DNA of 64,000 nucleotides from an uncultured Eggerthellaceae bacterium. GTDB taxonomy: Bacteria > Actinomycetota > Coriobacteriia > Coriobacteriales > Eggerthellaceae. Each line of letters starts with the position of its first letter. The stretch's first letter is position 1. The notes under the pieces were generated by a model that was not told the origin of the DNA, searched no databases, and saw only the letters and a program-made list of their open reading frames with translations. A program made the position numbers and the translations under genes. This document shows positions 44,455-51,995 of the stretch, piece after piece. Location of the stretch: NCBI GenBank assembly GCA_934670115.1, contig CAKUOV010000005.1, forward strand, positions 33,356-97,355, read 5' to 3'.

Positions 44455-45345
44455 TCACTCTTCCCAAGTCGTTTTTTGCGGGTTCCAGGTTGCACTGCTT
44501 GTTGAATTGGAAAGCACTGGATTAAAAAGCTTGGCTGCAAGCTTGGCCGCCCCATCGATACTCTGAAGCGAATTGGGCAGGCCCGTTTTGGAGCACAATT
44601 TCTCGAACTGTCGTTGCTGTGCGATCTGCCATTCATCTGGGATGCAGAACATCTTGGGCAAGGTGATGCCGCGAACTCTGCTTTCCCTGAGTACGCATTG
44701 TCGGAGACTGCTTCCATCTATGTGGCATGTTGTTGCGTAAATTGTGATATCAACAAGGTCTTTCACCCGCGAGGATGCCCTTCCGTCATGCCTTTCGGTT
44801 AAAGCGCAAAGCTTGTCTGCGAGTGAGTTTTCAACGGGGTAAATTAAATAGTCATATACTTGTATGCCTTCGATATTAACCCTGTCTGCAGGGGTGATAA
44901 ATTCGGCTCTCTCAAGGGGGACCTTATCAACGACAAGGTCGATAGAAATGGGTTGCAAACGTTTTGGGCCAAGCATCGGCTGAAAGACAATGCGTAATCC
45001 ACTTCGATATTCGTCTTCGACTTTTATTGGGTCTGCAGACTGAAGCACGAAACGCATATGATCGTCAAGATCGGTTGAAGCAAGTGCTTCTAATTTGTTA
45101 AGGGCATGTTCGAGTGACTGCTCTTTATAAAGCAAATCAATGTCTCTTGTTGCGCGTGCATCCACGGTCCTGGCGAGCATGCTTTGGCCGCCTTTCAGCA
45201 CGAAATTGTGTTGCGGATCGTTGAAGATACGGCAAAGGAGTCTGTGAAAATAGAAGCCCGTTATTGCTCTGCTGGTGTCTATGCCTGAATTTCTGGCAGA
45301 GGCTTTCACCGCCATTTCAAGTGCGGCTGGAGTCTTGTATCTCAT
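44455..45345 (-). CDS. abiEii: AbiEii-type nucleotidyltransferase toxin
   Basis: A 296-residue toxin of the type IV AbiE toxin-antitoxin system. The nucleotidyltransferase motif is KGGQSMLARTVDARATRDIDLLY near residue 50: GG, then DID providing the metal acidic pair. A further conserved block is ENSLADKLCALTERHD near 170, followed by RVKDLVDI. AbiEii homologues add nucleotides to RNA or otherwise block growth during phage infection; the exact target here is unknown. It starts directly at the antitoxin stop with no gap. The C-terminus extends about 40 residues past the motif core. Confidence 0.9.
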   Translation of the reverse strand: MRYKTPAALEMAVKASARNSGIDTSRAITGFYFHRLLCRIFNDPQHNFVLKGGQSMLARTVDARATRDIDLLYKEQSLEHALNKLEALASTDLDDHMRFVLQSADPIKVEDEYRSGLRIVFQPMLGPKRLQPISIDLVVDKVPLERAEFITPADRVNIEGIQVYDYLIYPVENSLADKLCALTERHDGRASSRVKDLVDITIYATTCHIDGSSLRQCVLRESRVRGITLPKMFCIPDEWQIAQQRQFEKLCSKTGLPNSLQSIDGAAKLAAKLFNPVLSNSTSSATWNPQKTTWEE

Positions 45346-45987
45346 TTAGCTGCTCCCCTTTAGTATTCTTTCCGTAAGGGCGTGGATTATTGATAGTGAA
45401 TCCTGCACATTTTTTCTCTTGGGCTGCCGGGCAACGATTTTTTCCAGGCATGCGAAGTTGAGGTTGCTTGCAGAGTTGAAGGCGTCCTCTACAAGAGACC
45501 ATTCCTCGTTGTCGAGGCAGAGGTCAACAAGCGTTCGCTCGGGACGCGTGACGGGAAGGCCTTTGACCCAGGTCACATCCTCAATGTCGATTTTTCTGAC
45601 GGCAAAATTCGCTGACTTCACGCGAGAGTTGATTCGCTGCGGCGCATAGATACGGTAGGGCGATAGGTAGAAATCGCCGAGCTCTTGCAGGCTTGCCGCG
45701 GTTGATCCGCCTATTGCAATTCCATCCCAATTTTCAATCTGCATGCGCTCGTGGGTGAATGCCGATGGGGCAGTGAGTTTCCATATGGCTGCGAGCTCAT
45801 CTGTGAAATCGCTCTGCGATCCAGCAAGCCTGTATGCGCCATGCATTATGCGTTCGGCTCGACCGGATGCAACGGCTTGCGATAGAGCGTTGCGTGTGAT
45901 TCCAAGTCGTGCTGCTTGCGCGGTGGTGAAGACCCCCTCCGAGGCAGAGAGTTCGTTGAGTACTGTTATATGGTTTGAATAAGTCAT
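45346..45987 (-). CDS. abiEi: AbiEi-type antitoxin/transcriptional regulator
   Basis: A 213-residue antitoxin with an N-terminal winged helix (GVFTTAQAARLGITRNALSQAVASG) and the AbiEi C-terminal domain (SAFTHERM, LPVTRPERTLVDLCLD). Known AbiEi proteins repress their own promoter by binding inverted repeats. An 8-base inverted repeat overlaps the start codon and promoter here. Because the predicted -10 lies six bases before the ATG, the transcript is probably leaderless. The gene and the toxin are directly abutting. Confidence 0.92.
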   Translation of the reverse strand: MTYSNHITVLNELSASEGVFTTAQAARLGITRNALSQAVASGRAERIMHGAYRLAGSQSDFTDELAAIWKLTAPSAFTHERMQIENWDGIAIGGSTAASLQELGDFYLSPYRIYAPQRINSRVKSANFAVRKIDIEDVTWVKGLPVTRPERTLVDLCLDNEEWSLVEDAFNSASNLNFACLEKIVARQPKRKNVQDSLSIIHALTERILKGSS

Positions 45988-46024
45988 GTTGCAATTGTAT
46001 GCTTAAAGCAGACATATGCAACAT
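45986..46024 (-). promoter_or_regulatory. abiE promoter with overlapping inverted repeat
   Basis: ATGTTGCA (45986-45993) and TGCAACAT (46017-46024) form a perfect inverted repeat. On the minus strand TTGCAT and TACAAT lie 16 bases apart within it, and the expected start point falls at the ATG. It is a likely autoregulatory operator and leaderless promoter. Confidence 0.65.
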
Positions 46025-46068
46025 ATTTTTACCGAATATGATAAAAGCGATACAGGCGCTGCTCCTGA

Positions 46069-46126
46069 GTTGGTTTTGCGGTGCGGCGCAAGCGGAATTT
46101 TTCGGCAGCGAAAGGGTAGGAATTAC
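46069..46126 (+). repeat. 58-base direct repeat, right copy
   Basis: The same sequence as 44346-44403 apart from one base, lying upstream of abiEi. With the left copy it encloses 1.7 kb. Confidence 0.9.
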
Positions 46127-46437
46127 GATTTGCGAAGCTTTCAAAACCAAGAATGTAGCGCTCGGAGGCGCTGATGGTGCTGCTCAAGCGCCCGCTCGAT
46201 TCCCTTCGCAATGCTGCTTCACGGTCTCCGAAAAATTGCAACCGCAAAATACGTCATATTTCGCAAAATAGTGCAATTTCATATTTTCCCAGGTCAACGT
46301 CAACTTCTTAAAATGCCCATTTTTCGATTCGTAAAAATATGCCATAATGGGCAAGATAGGACAATTATTTCGCGTTTTGCTATTTCAACATGCGCTTTAA
46401 TTTCCTATAATGAGCCTCACTTGGGGAAGGGGACAAC
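46127..46437 (+). promoter_or_regulatory. Upstream region of the first TetR gene
   Basis: It contains a TATAAT at 46406-46411 preceded by a weak TTTCAA, and a TGCCCAT/ATGGGCA inverted repeat (46314-46320, 46347-46353) that could be an operator. The ribosome site GGGGAAGGGG is just before the ATG. No gene is evident. Confidence 0.45.
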
Positions 46438-47166
46438 ATGGCGGGTTCGTCAAAAGAACGCGAAGAAGAGTGGCGCGAGCTCATCTTCGATGCATATAAC
46501 CGATGCATCGAGCAGGGTGCTGCCGTGTCTGAAATCACCATCAAGCGCATCTGCGAAGAGGCGCATATCTCCAAACCTACGTTTTATCGCTATTTCGATA
46601 ACAAAGAAGACATGGCGCTTTGGGTGTCGCGTCGTGCCATTGATGCAGGATTTACCCAGATAGGGCGCACCTGTACTTGGTTTGTTGGCTTGTATCGCAC
46701 CTGTCTTGAGTTCCTTCGCTATAAAGCGTATTTTTCCGCTGCTCCGAAAGGCCCGTCTAACGGCATGGTGGGCGACGCTCTTTTTGACTACAAACGTGAC
46801 GTTTTGATGGAGACGCTTACGAAGTATCGCCGCGAGCGCATTGATTCCGTTGCTGCTTTCCAGATTGAGGCCTTCCTGGTTTCATCGGGTTCGATGTTTC
46901 GCTATTGGGGCGAGTCGGGCATGAACATGTCGCCGGAAGATATTGCCGCATACATTACCAGCTCGGTTCCTTGGGGTTTGTATAACCTGCTGAAAGAACC
47001 GATTCGCGGCCTAAGTGACGAGCAACACCATATCAATCGCATTGCCATAACGAGCGTGGAAGGCCGCCCGGTGGACTATTGGGCGCTGCGAAAAGACATC
47101 CAGGACGGCTCGGAGATCATACGCCACATCATGAATGAATATGGTGTGTCTGAAGTGGGAAAATAA
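46438..47166 (+). CDS. TetR family transcriptional regulator
   Basis: A 242-residue regulator. The N-terminal helix-turn-helix (SEITIKRICEEAHISKPTFYRYFDNKEDM) is the TetR signature near residues 30-60. The C-terminal helical ligand domain is longer than typical (EEDIAAYITSS-like region). The start ATG has GGGGAAGGGGACAAC upstream. The regulated genes are not evident; a second TetR gene follows after about 100 bases and might be its partner. Confidence 0.88.
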   Translation: MAGSSKEREEEWRELIFDAYNRCIEQGAAVSEITIKRICEEAHISKPTFYRYFDNKEDMALWVSRRAIDAGFTQIGRTCTWFVGLYRTCLEFLRYKAYFSAAPKGPSNGMVGDALFDYKRDVLMETLTKYRRERIDSVAAFQIEAFLVSSGSMFRYWGESGMNMSPEDIAAYITSSVPWGLYNLLKEPIRGLSDEQHHINRIAITSVEGRPVDYWALRKDIQDGSEIIRHIMNEYGVSEVGK

Positions 47167-47272
47167 GAGAAACCATATCACAGTTTTTCATAATATATTC
47201 AAGAAGAACTGGTATTATCGCCTCTGATAAATCGGATACTGTGTTGAAGACCGAAACAGAGGAGATGGTGTC

Positions 47273-47929
47273 ATGATGCAGCTAGACGAAAATGGTTTGG
47301 TCAAAGGGAAGCGGAGCGGCGATGTTCTTGAGACCGCCTTCAAGATGTTCTCTCATGCTGCAATCGATTCCATTAGCATGACGGATGTTGCCGATGAAGC
47401 TCGCATTGGCGTGGCGACGATTTATCGCTACTTTGGCACAAAGCAGAATTTAGTCATTTGCGCATGCGCGTATGCAATGCGTAAGCGCACCGCGAAGGTA
47501 TTGCAACGTTTTGAAGAAGAAGACGTTGCCACGCGCCGCGGCATTGAGCAGATAGAGCATCTGCTCATGGGCTTCGTGCAGGATTACGGGGATCAGCTCG
47601 ATCTTCTGAGATTCTCTTCGAATGTCGATCAGTACTTCCTGGATGGGGATTCCAACAAAGAAGCGCTTCGTCCTTGCTTTGACGCAATGAAGCCTATTTT
47701 CGATTTGTATTATCGTGCGTTCGATTTGGCCATTGAACAGGGTGATGTTATTCCCGAATACGCCGATCGTCAGTATCAGACTTGCAGCGTTATGGCGCTT
47801 ATGGGTGCTGCGCAGAAATATGCTGCGAATGGTATTTTCTGCGGAAGCGATACTGCGGCTCAGAAAAAATGGCTGATGTGGCAGGCGAAAATGACCCTCA
47901 ATTTCCTGGGGGGGGGGGCTGTCCTCTGA
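47273..47929 (+). CDS. TetR family transcriptional regulator with terminal poly-G tract
   Basis: A 218-residue regulator with HTH SMTDVADEARIGVATIYRYFGTKQNLVI near residues 37-65 and a C-terminal ligand domain. It is not closely similar to the TetR gene just before it. An 11-G run lies 12 bases before the stop; a one-base slip would replace the last residues. The start is ATG 47273 or 47276. A promoter may lie in the 106-base gap before it. A terminator-like hairpin is found near 48106-48150. Confidence 0.85.
   Translation: MMQLDENGLVKGKRSGDVLETAFKMFSHAAIDSISMTDVADEARIGVATIYRYFGTKQNLVICACAYAMRKRTAKVLQRFEEEDVATRRGIEQIEHLLMGFVQDYGDQLDLLRFSSNVDQYFLDGDSNKEALRPCFDAMKPIFDLYYRAFDLAIEQGDVIPEYADRQYQTCSVMALMGAAQKYAANGIFCGSDTAAQKKWLMWQAKMTLNFLGGGAVL
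47908..47918 (+). repeat. Run of 11 G near the end of a regulator gene
   Basis: It is a long homopolymer in coding DNA. A change in its length would alter the C-terminus and stop position, whether by phase variation or sequencing error. Confidence 0.95.
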
Positions 47930-48299
47930 AGCCTAATTCCAAGGTGCCGCGTTGCTGCGCGTAAAGTGGCGTAGCGTTTGGAAAGTGTTCGGAGAAGGCA
48001 TTGCGCGCGCGAAGCGCGTAATGCCCGGAGGATATTCGGAGCGTGGACGCGGTTGCCCGGGGCGACCCTGGTGAATGCGCATGAAATGCCACGATGTTTG
48101 ACGATAAGGGTAAAACCGTTCTGCAAAGGTGCGGTTTACCCTTCTTTTTTGGGTTGTTGTGGGTTCGTTTTTGCGGTAAGCGCCATAATGTTGTAGGTGA
48201 TTTTTGCCCGACGCTTTGTGGCGTTGCGCGAACCGCGGCGCGCAGTTCGTTGCGTCAATTCGCTTATAAGAATTCCAATGTATGAGAGGGTTTGAAACA
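47930..48299 (+). other. Spacer between TetR and tyrosine phosphatase genes
   Basis: It holds a GC-rich hairpin near 47997-48031 (GGCATTGCGC with GCGTAATGCC) and a terminator-like stem near 48106-48150 (AAGGGTAAAACCG with GCGGTTTACCCTT) followed by CTTTTTT. No gene is recognised. Confidence 0.5.
48106..48150 (+). terminator. Terminator downstream of the second TetR gene
   Basis: AAGGGTAAAACCG and GCGGTTTACCCTT pair with one bulge, followed by CTTTTTT. Confidence 0.7.
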
Positions 48300-48782
48300 T
48301 TGATTAGAATCCTGTTTGTATGCCATGGAAATATTTGCCGCAGTCCTATGGCGGAATATGTCATGAAGGATTTAGTAGAGAAAGCTGGATTGACCAGCGA
48401 ATTTGTCATTGATTCCGCAGCAACAAGTACGGAAGAAATAGGGAATACGCCGCACCGTGGCACGCGTCGCGTGTTGGCAGAAAACGGTATTGCGTGCGGC
48501 GAACATCGCGCGCGTCGCATTAATCGCAGCGATGCGGAAGCGTTTGACCTGATTATCGGCATGGATTCTGCGAATATTCGCAACATGAGAAACGCGTTGG
48601 GCACCGCTGCGCAGGGCAAGATTTACAAGCTCATGGAGTTTGCGGGATCAACTGACGACGTTGCCGACCCTTGGTATACAGGCGATTTCGAAACAACGTT
48701 CAATGACGTTTATGCGGGCTGTACAGGTCTTTTAGCGTTTTGCAGGAAGAGTTTGCGGGAGGGATTCTCCTTCTTCTCCTAG
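48300..48782 (+). CDS. Low-molecular-weight protein tyrosine phosphatase
   Basis: A cytosolic phosphatase of about 160 residues. The CX5R loop is CHGNICRS near residue 8, and the general-acid DPWY is near 118. Start TTG (giving MIRILFVCHGN, the family N-terminus) is preferred since GAGAGGG lies upstream; an ATG 18 bases earlier is possible. Its final 51 bases overlap the end of the DUF3786-type gene on the other strand. Such enzymes can counter tyrosine kinases of surface polysaccharide systems, but none is nearby. Confidence 0.88.
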   Translation: MIRILFVCHGNICRSPMAEYVMKDLVEKAGLTSEFVIDSAATSTEEIGNTPHRGTRRVLAENGIACGEHRARRINRSDAEAFDLIIGMDSANIRNMRNALGTAAQGKIYKLMEFAGSTDDVADPWYTGDFETTFNDVYAGCTGLLAFCRKSLREGFSFFS

Positions 48783-49544
48783 AAGTTTCCGACACTGAGC
48801 CTCGAGTTCTTCCAAAATGAACCCGTTTGCGTACCAAACCGTCTCGTAATGCATGTATTGCAGCACGTTTTCGTCCCAGAAAAATTGAAGCGAAGCGGGG
48901 AAGTCTTCATCGGGAAGCCAAAGCTGAATTTGCATGGTCAGATCATTTATGACGGTGAACTGGGCTGATGCATCGGCTTTATCGAGCGGTGCGCCACTAA
49001 GTGCTTGCGCGGCTTGCGCCAAAATGCCGCTCTTCTGCGCCTCAAGTGCGGCCAAGCGTGCTTCTTGGGCTGCGTAAATGCTGCTTGGCCGTGGCGCGGT
49101 TGCCGCTATTTTCGTATGCAGGCTTTTCATGTTGATCATGGTTCCGCTGGCGTGGCATGCGGGTTGGGCGTATCCCAGTAGGTCGTAGATGGTCATGGCT
49201 TCGTTGAATTGCGCTTCTGACCAGGTGGTTTCTGTGGAAGCGTCGGGAGCTGCGGCGCTGGCTGCGGGGGCGCTAACGGGAGCGCTGGCTGCGGGGGCGT
49301 CCGGGGTTGCGGGAGTACCGTCGGGAGAATCGGAGGTTGTGGGAGTTCCCGGGGCTTCGCATTCTTCCCGGCGCTCGATGGTGCCCGTGCGCTTGCTCAG
49401 GCGAAACGGCTGCTCAAAGAACCGCACGTACAGATAATTGGCATCTTGCTCAAGCCCGAATCGCTCAATAAGTGCGCTGTGATCGGTCTCGCAGAACGCT
49501 TGCGCGCAGGCACGCTTCGTCTTCTCGTAATTTGATTCCGTCAT
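48732..49544 (-). CDS. DUF3786-like protein with Ala/Pro-rich linker
   Basis: About 270 residues. The N-terminal region (ACAQAFCETDHSALIERFGLE) is followed by a low-complexity Ala/Pro/Ser/Asp linker near residues 75-110, then AMTIYDLLGYAQPACHASG and an SLQFFWDENVLQYMHYETVWY segment that resembles DUF3786. No function is known. The start at 49544 is chosen over two upstream ATGs because of the AAGGGG nearby, but it is uncertain. The C-terminus overlaps the phosphatase gene by 51 bases tail to tail. Confidence 0.6.
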   Translation of the reverse strand: MTESNYEKTKRACAQAFCETDHSALIERFGLEQDANYLYVRFFEQPFRLSKRTGTIERREECEAPGTPTTSDSPDGTPATPDAPAASAPVSAPAASAAAPDASTETTWSEAQFNEAMTIYDLLGYAQPACHASGTMINMKSLHTKIAATAPRPSSIYAAQEARLAALEAQKSGILAQAAQALSGAPLDKADASAQFTVINDLTMQIQLWLPDEDFPASLQFFWDENVLQYMHYETVWYANGFILEELEAQCRKLLGEEGESLPQTLPAKR

Positions 49545-49742
49545 GGGCCCCTTCGCCTTCTTGTTCTTTGGGCTGCGCTGCTTTGGTCGCGTTGTTTCGC
49601 TCATTGTACTCCGCGCGCGCCTTTCGTCTTGCCTCATGACGCTTTACGTTCCGATACCCAAGCAAAAGAGAAGGGTTTTGAAGACTCTGTTCTTTTACCG
49701 AGCAGGTTTTTTGACAAACCGCGGCACTATCGCGTGATGGAG

Positions 49743-49830
49743 TATAATAGATGCTCTTGCGTTCGCGGGCTTGTTTGCGCAGTGTGCCTCGAAGAAAATC
49801 AGGCGTGTCGGAGGGGTATAACGCAAGAGC
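49743..49830 (+). promoter_or_regulatory. Promoter -10 and structured leader upstream of citramalate synthase
   Basis: TATAAT at 49743-49748 is followed by GCTCTTGCGTT (49753-49763) whose perfect complement AACGCAAGAGC is at 49820-49830. A competing pairing between GTTCGCG and CGCGAAC (about 49837) overlaps it. This could be an attenuator-like leader. No T-box sequence or SRP-RNA domain IV core was found. Confidence 0.55.
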
Positions 49831-49882
49831 CCTGAGCGCGAACAACAACAAAGAAATGAAAGAAATCCCAGGTAGAGTGGCT

Positions 49883-51493
49883 ATGACGGCAAGCAAAGAG
49901 ATGCTTCGGAAAACGAAAATCTACACGTACGACTGCACGTTGCGTGACGGCGAGCAGGGTGAAGGGATTGCCCTTTCCGTTGAGGATAAGCTGCGCATTG
50001 TGCAGCGGCTTGATGCATTCGGCATTGATTATATCGAGGGCGGTTTTCCCGCCTCGAACCCAAAGGACATCGAGTTTTTCCAGCGCGTTGGCAAATTCAA
50101 GTTGAAAAATGCGCGCTTGGTGGCGTTCGGTTCCGTGTGTCATAAGGATGTTTCCGCAGATCAGGACAATGGTCTTGCCGATTTAGTGGCATGCGGTGCG
50201 CCCGTTATTGCCGTTGTTGCAAAAACGTGGGACTTGCAGGTCACGCGCGTGCTGGAGACCACGCTCGAAGAAAACCTGCGCATGATTTCCGATTCTGTTG
50301 CGTTCTTGGTGGCGCAGGGCAGAGAAGTTGTACTGGATGCCGAGCATTTCTACGACGGTTACAAGGCGAATCCAGAATACGCGCTGGCGTGCGTGGGGGC
50401 GGCTGTTTCCGCGGGCGCGCGCATGGTTTCGCTGTGCGAGACAAACGGCGGTGTGCTGCCGTTCGAGGTCGAGGAAATCACCGCTGCGGTTGTTGCTGCG
50501 TTTCCGCAGGTGAACGTTGGTGTTCACACACATAACGACACGGGATGCGCGGTGGCAAATTCCCTTTCAGCAGTGCGTGCCGGCGCGCGTCATGTGCAGG
50601 GAACCATCAACGGCATTGGCGAGCGCGTGGGCAATGCCGACTTGCTCACGATCATTGCTGACCTGGAGCTGAAGATGGGCTACGTCTGCGTGGGGCCCGA
50701 TAAGCTGCGCGAACTTTCTGAGGTTGCGGCGTTCGTGGCTGATTCGTGCAACCAGTCGGTTTGGGCGCATCATCCGTATGTGGGTTCGGCGGCGTTCGCG
50801 CACAAAGGTGGGCTCCATGCGAGCGCCATCGCGCGTTTTCCTCAGGCGTACGAGCACGTTTCCCCTGATGCAGTGGGCAATAAGTCCCATATGGTGGTAA
50901 GCGAGCTGGCGGGCAAGGCGTCGCTTGTTGCACGCGCGCGGGCGATTGGCATTGACTTGGAGCAGTACCCCAAGCGCGTTGCTGGCATTTTGGAAGACAT
51001 CAAGCAGCGCGAGAACAAGGGCTATTCGTACGAGGCAGCCGATGGTTCCTTAGCCATGCTCATCTGGGGCCATTTAGGCCAGGTCAAGCCGCATTTCACG
51101 TTGGAGAGCTTCCGCGTGATTGTGGACGATTACGAGGACACGGGTGCATTCGCGAAAGACGCTATGTCCGAAGCCACCATCAAGATTCACGTGGGCGGTA
51201 AACGCGTGGTTGCTACCGGCGAAGGCGCCGGTCCTGTTGGCGCGCTGGATAACGCGCTGCGCCTGGCCATTTCCGAAGTGTACCCCGAAGTTGCCAGCAT
51301 GGAATTGGTGGACTTTAAGGTGCGCATTCTGGACGAGAACGTGGGTACCGATGCCATTACACGCGTTGCCATTACTACCAGAAACGGCGAGCACATGTGG
51401 GGCACCATTGGCGTTTCGGAGAACATCATAGAAGCTTCATGGAACGCGCTTGTTGATTCGATTGAGTTTGGCCTGTTCAAGCTAGGAAAATAG
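49883..51493 (+). CDS. cimA: (R)-citramalate synthase
   Basis: A 536-residue enzyme condensing pyruvate and acetyl-CoA to citramalate, the first step of the threonine-independent route to isoleucine. The DRE-TIM catalytic motif is DCTLRDGEQGEGIALS near residue 16, and metal-binding HTHNDTG near 213 and GTINGIGERVGN near 237 follow. The C-terminal regulatory domain (HFTLESFRVIVDDYED onward) gives the length typical of CimA rather than isopropylmalate synthase. The ATG follows AGGTAGAGTGGCT. A TrpR-like gene follows closely. Confidence 0.92.
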   Translation: MTASKEMLRKTKIYTYDCTLRDGEQGEGIALSVEDKLRIVQRLDAFGIDYIEGGFPASNPKDIEFFQRVGKFKLKNARLVAFGSVCHKDVSADQDNGLADLVACGAPVIAVVAKTWDLQVTRVLETTLEENLRMISDSVAFLVAQGREVVLDAEHFYDGYKANPEYALACVGAAVSAGARMVSLCETNGGVLPFEVEEITAAVVAAFPQVNVGVHTHNDTGCAVANSLSAVRAGARHVQGTINGIGERVGNADLLTIIADLELKMGYVCVGPDKLRELSEVAAFVADSCNQSVWAHHPYVGSAAFAHKGGLHASAIARFPQAYEHVSPDAVGNKSHMVVSELAGKASLVARARAIGIDLEQYPKRVAGILEDIKQRENKGYSYEAADGSLAMLIWGHLGQVKPHFTLESFRVIVDDYEDTGAFAKDAMSEATIKIHVGGKRVVATGEGAGPVGALDNALRLAISEVYPEVASMELVDFKVRILDENVGTDAITRVAITTRNGEHMWGTIGVSENIIEASWNALVDSIEFGLFKLGK

Positions 51494-51506
51494 CGAAAGG
51501 GTGAAC

Positions 51507-51809
51507 GTGGTGGACAATTTGAGAACGCACGAGGTTGACGAGTTGCTAACGGTTCTGTCCCGCCTGGACGACCCTGATACCATATACGCGCTGTTGCAGG
51601 ACCTATTCACTGTTCGTGAGATTCGCGATACGTCTCAGCGCTTGCAGGTGGCGCGTATGCTTGCGAAGAAGAATTCCTATACCGCGATTGAGGCGGCAAC
51701 GGGGGCATCGGCAACTACCATCGCGCGCGTGTCCAAGTGCCTGAGCTACGGTGCGGGCGGTTATGCGGCGGCGCTTGAGGCGTTGGAAGAGTCCGGCGCG
51801 CAGGAGTAG
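51507..51809 (+). CDS. YerC/TrpR-family small DNA-binding protein
   Basis: About 100 residues of the TrpR-like YerC/YecD family. The helix-turn-helix is DTSQRLQVARMLAKKNSYTAIEAATGASATTIARVSKCL near residues 40-80. In other species such proteins resemble the trp repressor without a proven ligand. The start GTG is chosen because AAAGGG lies five bases upstream; an earlier GTG six bases up lacks spacing. It follows cimA by 13 bases and could be cotranscribed, but a regulatory tie to isoleucine synthesis is only a guess. Confidence 0.82.
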   Translation: MVDNLRTHEVDELLTVLSRLDDPDTIYALLQDLFTVREIRDTSQRLQVARMLAKKNSYTAIEAATGASATTIARVSKCLSYGAGGYAAALEALEESGAQE

Positions 51810-51995
51810 CGGACCAGCTGTCCAGCCGTGCAACGAGTGGAGAGAGCTCTGGATGCAGTGCGGCCCGCGCGTGAGGGCTGTGGGCGCAGTACGGCGCGCG
51901 TGGGAGCTGTGATCGCAGTGCGGCGCGCGGCGCAGGAACAGCGGGCGGCCGCGACCTTCGCATGCAAGTAGAGAAGAAGAGATTTCGAGGTTTCA

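Noticed and set aside
49753..49830. Possible small SRP RNA upstream of cimA
   Set aside because: It has a long stem but lacks the conserved GGAAG and AGCA domain IV core; a leader structure is more likely.
49743..49882. T-box riboswitch upstream of cimA
   Set aside because: No T-box sequence (AGGGTGGNACCGCG) is present.
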